Assembly: GCA_039810485.1 (NCBI GenBank)
Contig: JBDHXA010000021.1
Coordinates: forward strand, 1-39,308
Source of the DNA: JADZAA01 sp039810485
Lineage (GTDB): Bacteria > Bacteroidota > Ignavibacteria > Kapaibacteriales > UBA961
Direction: 5' to 3'
Length of the DNA: 39,308 nucleotides
A program made the position numbers and the translations under genes. Below are positions 33,795 through 39,308 of this stretch, piece by piece. How positions within the stretch are numbered: the stretch's first letter is position 1; each line of letters opens with the position of its first letter. The notes under the pieces are model-generated. The model saw only the letters and a list, made by a program, of their open reading frames with translations. It did no database searches and had not been told where the DNA came from.

Positions 33795-35714
33795 TTACAT
33801 AAATCTCTTCCACCAAAGAGCCAGATTCAATAGTGAATAAATTGATTTTCCATAGTTCTTAGATCCGCTTACATGGCGTAAAAACATCAACTCAACTGCG
33901 TCTTTGCGCAATATTCCCTGCGAAATGAGCGGAGACCTAAGTATTTCGTTGGCTGCATATTCTTTCCATGCACCGCGTAGCCACTCCGTTACTGGAGCTG
34001 CAAACCCTTGTTTGCGACGATAGATGATATCTTTTGGCAAGATGTCGGACACTCCAATTTTAAGTAAGCGTTTTGTTTCTTTCAAGCTGGGGAGTTTTCG
34101 CTCTGCAGGTATTGACATTGTAAACTCAACTAAACGATGGTCAAGGAATGGCACTCGAGCTTCAAGCGAGTGAGCCATCGCCATTTTATCAACTCGCATC
34201 AGTAGCAGTTCTGGCAAACGATGCGTTAATTCAACGATTGCCATGCGCTGAATAATATCATTCATATTTTTTTGGCTGCCTCGAGCATACTCATGAAACC
34301 GCGAGATTGTTTTTTGCGGATAACTTGCCGCCTTTTCGGCTTTTCCTGCAAGAATTTCGCGCAAATATGTTGGCGGCATGTCAACAGCACCGCCCCAATA
34401 TAATTCATCGCTCTCTGCTCCACGGCGAATATAATCGAGCGCCAAATATTGTCCACGGCTTGCAAGCATTGGTTTAGCTAAAGAATATGCAACTTTGCGC
34501 ATAAATCCGGGGAATGCATGGAAATACTTCCAATAGGTATTGTAGAATTTATATTCGCGTATCATCCAAGGATAACCGACAAATTGCTCGTCGCTGCCTT
34601 CGCCAACTTGAATGACTGTTGTGCCTGAATTGTGTGTTAATTTACTCAAAAAATATAGTGGAATGCACACCGGATCTCCATTTGGTTCATCTTCGTGCCA
34701 AACCATTGTTTCCAGCATTGGCAGCGCATCGTTATGATCAATCAATACTTCATGGTGATTTGTCTTGAAAAGAGCCGCCACTTTGCGCGCATACTCCATT
34801 TCATTGTATTTTTCAAGTTCTTTGAATCCAACCGAAAAAGTATCTATCGGTCTGTTCATCAATTCGTTCATCAAAGCTACATTCGCGCTTGAATCAATAC
34901 CGCCGCTTAGAAAAACACCAAAGGGAACATCGCTCATCATGCGATCTTTTACAGCTTGACGCAACAGCCGCATAATCTCGGAAACAATTTCCGACTCACT
35001 CATTGTTGTATAAGGCGTATTCGGCTGCAGCGGCTTCCAATATCTTTCGATTTGCAATGAATTATCTAAGCGAAGCATAGCAAAATGGCCTGCCGGAAGC
35101 TTGGAAATTCCTTCGAACATCGTTGCGAGGTCGCTGCTCATCGAAAAACACAAGTAATTTGCCATTTCGCTGAAATTAGCTTCGCGACTAATTGAAGGAT
35201 GCTGCAAAATTGACTTGATTTCCGAACCAAAAAGAAGCCGGCCATCTTTATGACAATAATACAGCGGTTTAACGCCAATTCTGTCGCGAGCGAAAAAAAG
35301 TTCTTTTCGTTCATCGTCCCAAATTGCAATAGCCCACATTCCAACCATCTTCGACAATAATCCTGCGCCCCATTCCTTATAGCCGTACAATATAGTTTCC
35401 GTGTCGGTATGCGAGCGGTAGCAATATCCTTTCGCTTCAAGCTCTTTGCGTAAGATAGCATGATTATATATTTCGCCGTTGAACACTATGGAAAAGCGTC
35501 CGTCGGGAGTTGTCATGGGCTGGTGTCCGGCTGGCGACAAATCAATAATTGACAAACGACGGAATGACAATCCACAGCACCTGTCTGTCGAAATCCATTG
35601 GCCTTCGTCATCAGGCCCACGGTGCGCTATAACATTGCTCATCAAGCGAAGGACATCTTCGGTAATTGATGAATTTCTAGTATTCTGCTCTACAATGCCT
35701 GCAATTCCACACAT
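33795..35714 (-). CDS. asnB: Glutamine-hydrolysing asparagine synthase
   Basis: 639 residues. Met-Cys2-Gly-Ile places the glutaminase nucleophile at the N-terminus, with HRGPDDEG (31-38) and SFRRLSIIDLS following. The synthetase domain has the ATP pyrophosphatase loop SGGIDSS (270-276) and the conserved RVPFLDHRLVEF near the C-terminus. It converts aspartate and glutamine to asparagine. Members of this length also occur in surface polysaccharide clusters, where they amidate sugars, so the exact acceptor is open. It precedes the methyltransferase gene in one transcription unit. Confidence 0.9.
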   Translation of the reverse strand: MCGIAGIVEQNTRNSSITEDVLRLMSNVIAHRGPDDEGQWISTDRCCGLSFRRLSIIDLSPAGHQPMTTPDGRFSIVFNGEIYNHAILRKELEAKGYCYRSHTDTETILYGYKEWGAGLLSKMVGMWAIAIWDDERKELFFARDRIGVKPLYYCHKDGRLLFGSEIKSILQHPSISREANFSEMANYLCFSMSSDLATMFEGISKLPAGHFAMLRLDNSLQIERYWKPLQPNTPYTTMSESEIVSEIMRLLRQAVKDRMMSDVPFGVFLSGGIDSSANVALMNELMNRPIDTFSVGFKELEKYNEMEYARKVAALFKTNHHEVLIDHNDALPMLETMVWHEDEPNGDPVCIPLYFLSKLTHNSGTTVIQVGEGSDEQFVGYPWMIREYKFYNTYWKYFHAFPGFMRKVAYSLAKPMLASRGQYLALDYIRRGAESDELYWGGAVDMPPTYLREILAGKAEKAASYPQKTISRFHEYARGSQKNMNDIIQRMAIVELTHRLPELLLMRVDKMAMAHSLEARVPFLDHRLVEFTMSIPAERKLPSLKETKRLLKIGVSDILPKDIIYRRKQGFAAPVTEWLRGAWKEYAANEILRSPLISQGILRKDAVELMFLRHVSGSKNYGKSIYSLLNLALWWKRFM

Positions 35715-36119
35715 TTTATATTTTATACTGATTTGCTATTTGATATTGAACTCTTGTATCTAACAATGTTAGCAAATTTGCAATAATTATGGTGATAATA
35801 CGCTGAATTGACGTAAAATTACGTCATTGACAGACAATCTCTACTACTCTTGGCTCAATACGCACTCATTTATAATGCTTGGATGCTTTGCTCTATGACG
35901 ATAAATCTTAAATCTTTTCTTTTTGATTGGATACGATAATTGAGATTTTATTTCGGAATAGAAATCGAAATATTCTGAGCTTTTTTAACAAAGCAGCAAT
36001 TACAATAATGTTGTGTTTTATTATTAAATACGTCTGCTTTAATTATAGATTTGCAGTGCATTACATGCTGCAGTTTTATTCTTGATTATTTAGCAAAGAT
36101 ACTTTCTTTCAAATTTAAA
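35715..36119. other. 405-bp divergent intergenic region
   Basis: Between asnB (minus) and the metallophosphoesterase (plus). It is AT-rich and holds an 18-bp dyad at 35809-35826. I see no RNA gene or exact promoter consensus. An open frame reaches into it from the metallophosphoesterase, back to a TTG at 36051, but without family similarity. Confidence 0.4.
35809..35826. promoter_or_regulatory. 18-bp dyad, candidate operator
   Basis: TGACGTAA-aa-TTACGTCA: two 8-base arms, perfectly inverted, about 95 bases upstream of asnB and about 300 upstream of the metallophosphoesterase. The size and symmetry fit a dimeric regulator. Which regulator is unknown. Confidence 0.45.
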
Positions 36120-37358
36120 ATGAATAGTACTATTTTAATATTCGCTTTTCTGATTGTTGTTCTTCAAATTCTTTTCGATATTTATACAAATATCGCGTGG
36201 AAGCGTTTTGTACGTTTGCAAGGTTGGGATCCGCGATTTTATCAAATCGTTTGGATCGTTTCAGTGCTTATGCCAACAGCGAGCGTTATTACCATGTATC
36301 GCCGTCTAACATTAGGAGTTATTAGTACGGCAGATTTCACCGTTCAGCAAATAGTTTGGCTATGGTATCTTCCAAAGGTACCTATCGTGCTGATATTATT
36401 AATCAAAGACATCACAAAACTTATTAGATGGCTTTGGAAGAGATTTATAAGTATATACGGCATAAAAACACCGACAAATAACGTGACCAGCGAAAAAATA
36501 AATACATCGCGCAGAGATTTCGTTCAAAAAAGCAGTTGGGCCTTGGCAGGCGCTCCTTTCATTGTTGCAGCCGATGGATTATATCGAGAAGTATATGACT
36601 TTAAAGTAGAAAACGTTTCTTTAAAAATATCCGGCTTACATTCTGCACTTGAAGGTTTGCGTATAGTTCAAATTTCAGATATTCACGCCGGCTATTTCGT
36701 TTCACAAAAGCCAATGCAAGAAGCATCGAGATTATTGCGTCAGCAAAAAGGCGATATCATTGTTGTAACCGGCGATTTTGTAAATTCTCATCCGGCAGAG
36801 TTGTCAACGATTTATCGAGAACTTGAGAGGCTGTCAGCGCCGTTGGGCGTCTATGGTGTTTTTGGCAATCACGATCATTTTATGCCCGCGATTCAACATG
36901 AAGAGCTGATGACTGCAATACAAAAGACAACAATTGACCTTATTATAAACAGCAACCGCAAACTTTCTATAGACGGCGCAAATCTTGCCATTGCCGGAAT
37001 TGACAATACCGGCTTTAATCAGAATTTCGGCAGGCTTGATCGTGCTGCTGATGGCATTTCTCCTGATACTACCACTATTTTATTGGCACATGATCCCACT
37101 TTCTGGGATAAAGAAGTGCGTCGCAAAACACACGTAGATGTTATGCTGTCAGGGCATACGCATGGCGGTCAAATTGCTTTTTCCATACCCGGTGCCACAA
37201 TAAGCCCCGCACAAATTGTATATAAGCAATGGGCTGGTTTATATCGTGATGACAATCAACTTCTCTATGTAAACCGCGGACTTGGCACAGTCGGACCACC
37301 CATTCGCATAGGAGTACCACCCGAAATATCGGTATTCACTCTCACCCGTGCTGTTTAA
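36120..37358 (+). CDS. Membrane-anchored metallophosphoesterase with internal twin-arginine motif
   Basis: 412 residues from the ATG at 36120. Residues 1-110 hold about three hydrophobic helices (about 4-20, 41-58 and 77-97). SRRDFVQK (130-137) followed by a hydrophobic stretch (139-151) is a Tat-like motif placed inside the chain. The C-terminal calcineurin-like domain (about 165-410) has all metal-binding motifs: DIH (187-189), GD (218-219), GNHD (249-252), H324 and GHTH (345-348). It resembles YkuE/YaeI-type phosphodiesterases, known for lipid pyrophosphate or nucleotide substrates. The substrate is not determined. The layout suggests Sec insertion of the first helices and Tat export of the catalytic domain (inference). 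Confidence 0.85.
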   Translation: MNSTILIFAFLIVVLQILFDIYTNIAWKRFVRLQGWDPRFYQIVWIVSVLMPTASVITMYRRLTLGVISTADFTVQQIVWLWYLPKVPIVLILLIKDITKLIRWLWKRFISIYGIKTPTNNVTSEKINTSRRDFVQKSSWALAGAPFIVAADGLYREVYDFKVENVSLKISGLHSALEGLRIVQISDIHAGYFVSQKPMQEASRLLRQQKGDIIVVTGDFVNSHPAELSTIYRELERLSAPLGVYGVFGNHDHFMPAIQHEELMTAIQKTTIDLIINSNRKLSIDGANLAIAGIDNTGFNQNFGRLDRAADGISPDTTTILLAHDPTFWDKEVRRKTHVDVMLSGHTHGGQIAFSIPGATISPAQIVYKQWAGLYRDDNQLLYVNRGLGTVGPPIRIGVPPEISVFTLTRAV

Positions 37359-37536
37359 ATTTTTTTCCAGCACTTGTTGAAGTTTTTCCTGAATTTATCC
37401 TACATTCTTGCGTTAAATGATAATGCGGCGATGTTAAACATGCTCAACTAACTTTGGCATTTTACCGCCAACAAAAAAAATGATATTTATTTGACCAATC
37501 AGTCTGTTTACATATAAGAATAAAGCGTTTTTTCCG

Positions 37537-37555
37537 TACTTTTGCACTAAAGTGC
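37537..37555 (+). promoter_or_regulatory. -7 box and overlapping dyad upstream of glgA
   Basis: TACTTTTG (37537-37544) matches TAnnTTTG. It overlaps the inverted repeat GCACT-aa-AGTGC (37544-37555). No TTTG lies at the expected distance, so the promoter is tentative; the dyad is positioned where a repressor could act. The start codon is about 40 bases downstream. Confidence 0.4.
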
Positions 37556-37595
37556 GTGGAATTTCTCTGAGTTTGGAATAACAAGGTACGATTGT

Positions 37596-39071
37596 ATGGC
37601 AAGACCGCTAAGTATTTTATTTGTCTCGAGCGAAGCATATCCTTTTGCAAAAACCGGCGGATTGGCCGATGTTTCCTATTCCTTGCCCTTGGCTATTCGT
37701 GAAATTGGTCATGACATTCGCGTCATGATTCCAAAATACGGATCTATTAGCGAGCGTAAAAATAAAATCCATGAAATCAATCGTTTACGCGAAATCCAAA
37801 TTCCTGTTGGCAATCAGTCATGGCCTGCAACTGTCAAATCATCTTCGATGAATAATCCGCGACAAAAAGTGCAGGCATATATTACAACAAATGTCAACTA
37901 CTTCGATGCGAAAAAAGGATTTTATGCCGATCCACTCACTGGCATAAACTATCCCGACAATGATGAACGCTTCATTTTTTTCAACAAAACCGTATTACAA
38001 ACCTGTTTGGTTCTTGGATGGTTTCCCGATATTATTCATTGCAACGACTGGCAAACAGGCATACTTCCGGCGCTTATTCGCACTGTATATCCCCAAGAAT
38101 TTAAACACTCTAAGATTGTTTATACTATTCACAATTTTAATAATGTAGGAAGTTTCCCGGCCGAAAGCTTCGAAAAAACAGGGCTCCCCGAAGATGCGCG
38201 CGAAATGACAATACATGACAGCCGTTTGAATTTTGTCAAAGCCGGCATCATGTATTCAGACAGCGTTACTACGGTTAGCCCTTCGTATGCGGCAGACATT
38301 ATGAGCGGCGCATCGAATAGCCATGGTATTAACTCTGTCATTAAATCGCGTCATGGATCGTTGCGTGGAATTGTGAACGGCGTGGATAAATATATGTGGA
38401 ATCCCAAAATTGACAGTTACCTTTCCCGCAAATATGATTCTACATCGCTTAGCGATAAGTTTTTGAATAAAGAGCATTTACTTAAAAAAATCGGCCTGCC
38501 AATTCGACACTCCACACCGCTAATCGGCATGATATCGCGCCTTTCTGAACAAAAAGGCATTCACTTGCTTCTTGAAGCAGCCGACAGGCTCTTTGCCGAA
38601 GACCTTCAGTTAATTATACTCGGAGAAGGCGATCCAACTTTGCAGGATGCATTGCGCAATTTACGCAACCTATATCCAGATAAAATTGGCATAAAAATCG
38701 GTTTTGACGATGAACTAGCCCATTTAATAGAAGCAGGTTCGGATATGTTTCTGATGCCATCGCTTTTTGAACCTTGTGGACTTAATCAACTTTATTCCTT
38801 CATATATGGCTCGGTGCCGATAGTACGCTCGACAGGCGGTTTGGCCGACACTGTAAAAGAATATAATTCAGACACATCCGAAGGGAATGGGTTCACATTT
38901 CACGATTTTACAGCAGATGCTATACTCGATGCGGTTCATCGCGCTATTTCACTTTTTAAAGATCGTGAACAATGGGAAAAAGTGCAGTCCAACGGTATGG
39001 CTGATGATCATACGTGGAATAAACCAGCTCGATTTTACTCCGACCTCTATTATTCTCTGATACGAGAGTGA
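37596..39071 (+). CDS. glgA: Glycogen (starch) synthase
   Basis: 491 residues, GT5 family. KTGGLADV (19-26) near the N-terminus binds ADP-glucose and acceptor. The C-terminal half has IGMISRLSEQKGIHLL, ILGEGDP and PSLFEPCGLNQLYS, the standard donor-site motifs, with STGGLADTV after them. It extends alpha-1,4-glucan chains from ADP-glucose in the cytoplasm. glgB, glgC or glgP are not in the window. It has its own candidate promoter. Confidence 0.93.
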   Translation: MARPLSILFVSSEAYPFAKTGGLADVSYSLPLAIREIGHDIRVMIPKYGSISERKNKIHEINRLREIQIPVGNQSWPATVKSSSMNNPRQKVQAYITTNVNYFDAKKGFYADPLTGINYPDNDERFIFFNKTVLQTCLVLGWFPDIIHCNDWQTGILPALIRTVYPQEFKHSKIVYTIHNFNNVGSFPAESFEKTGLPEDAREMTIHDSRLNFVKAGIMYSDSVTTVSPSYAADIMSGASNSHGINSVIKSRHGSLRGIVNGVDKYMWNPKIDSYLSRKYDSTSLSDKFLNKEHLLKKIGLPIRHSTPLIGMISRLSEQKGIHLLLEAADRLFAEDLQLIILGEGDPTLQDALRNLRNLYPDKIGIKIGFDDELAHLIEAGSDMFLMPSLFEPCGLNQLYSFIYGSVPIVRSTGGLADTVKEYNSDTSEGNGFTFHDFTADAILDAVHRAISLFKDREQWEKVQSNGMADDHTWNKPARFYSDLYYSLIRE

Positions 39072-39073
39072 TA

Positions 39074-39136
39074 ATTGTCTGAACTGTGATTTATGTGATT
39101 ATAAGATTTGCAGTATTATTGTCCGAACTGTGATTT
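39074..39136. repeat. Two 19-bp direct repeats with a 44-bp period
   Basis: attgtctgaactgtgattt (39074-39092) recurs as attgtccgaactgtgattt (39118-39136), one substitution apart, starting 2 bases after the glgA stop. Sequences of this form occur as dispersed noncoding repeats in Bacteroidota genomes, as far as I recall; that needs a genome search. Confidence 0.7.
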
Positions 39137-39240
39137 TTTAGAATTTTAGGTTTATTGCTGCATTATTTACTTCCTATACTTTGCACTTTTTCTCTTATCT
39201 CCCCTTTTATTTTTTCAATTCTTTTTTTGACGAGGCGGAT

Positions 39241-39308
39241 TCAACACTGAAGTGCAACACTTTTGTAATTATCAGTAAATACTTGAATTGGAGTTTTCCA
39301 TCCAAGTA
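39241..39308 (-). mobile_element. C-terminal end of a probable IS30-like transposase, cut by the window edge
   Basis: On the minus strand the last codons read LGWKTPIQVFTDNYKSVAL and two more residues before a TGA at 39241-39243. The pattern WKTP-EVF and VAL near the end fits the C-terminus of integrase-core transposases, IS30-like most closely. The rest of the gene lies beyond 39308. No inverted repeat can be defined from one end. The family call is tentative. Confidence 0.5.

Noticed and set aside
36051..36119. Upstream extension of the metallophosphoesterase from a TTG.
   Set aside because: The extension is cysteine-rich with no family similarity, whereas the ATG at 36120 begins directly before the first helix.
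1..39308. tRNA or rRNA genes.
   Set aside because: I scanned the longer noncoding gaps by eye for a T-loop GTTCGA motif with matching acceptor arms and found none; a covariance search would be decisive.

Overview
The window looks like a chromosomal segment of a Bacteroidota/Chlorobi-type bacterium, possibly an Ignavibacteria/Kapabacteria-like lineage. The reasons are: several large secreted proteins ending in a type IX secretion (T9SS) sorting domain; promoters of the Bacteroidota form TTTG-N18-21-TAnnTTTG; few Shine-Dalgarno sequences; a separate atpD-atpC pair; a short LID-less adenylate kinase; and moderate-to-low GC. The phylum-level placement is an inference from these signs, not a database result.

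Layout. 1-4.1 kb: a tandem array of two near-identical genes for seven-repeat (probable beta-propeller) T9SS cargo proteins plus a third tail fragment. The ends of the array overlap by 59 identical bases, so the array would close into an exact two-unit circle. 4.1-6.9 kb (minus strand): an FtsX-like membrane protein, a secreted TPR-like protein, a stand-alone CZB zinc-binding domain and a FabI/FabL-like enoyl reductase. 7.1-16.8 kb (plus): nuoN, a large T9SS-sorted ASH/cohesin-like protein overlapping an orphan Dam-type adenine methylase, an alpha/beta hydrolase, a small lipoprotein, trxB, plsC, adk and a Crp/Fnr regulator. 16.9-23.6 kb (minus): rsmG, a DUF58 protein, folK and folB abutting, and a 1310-residue SBBP-repeat T9SS cargo. 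23.8-28.4 kb (plus): rqcH (NFACT), atpD, atpC with a strong terminator, and a Nudix hydrolase fused to a nucleotidyltransferase-like domain that has lost its catalytic histidines. 28.5-30.6 kb (minus): an Omp28-like thioredoxin-fold T9SS cargo. 30.9-39.1 kb: nadC (plus), then terC, a SAM methyltransferase and asnB (minus), then a metallophosphoesterase with an internal twin-arginine motif and glgA (plus). The last 240 bases hold a short direct repeat and the C-terminal end of a transposase running off the window.

How the genes relate. Most are ordinary housekeeping genes in short operons: folate (folB-folK), NAD (nadC), ATP synthase (atpDC), respiration (nuoN), fatty acid/phospholipid (enoyl reductase, plsC), ribosome methylation and rescue (rsmG, rqcH) and glycogen (glgA). 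Five secreted T9SS-type proteins (two in the array, plus the 753-, 1310- and 695-residue proteins) form the surface/extracellular component. The least ordinary part is the tandem array at the left end: its gene ends and spacers are almost identical while the internal repeats differ, and the leftmost gene has lost exactly the tail that remains on the other side of the array.
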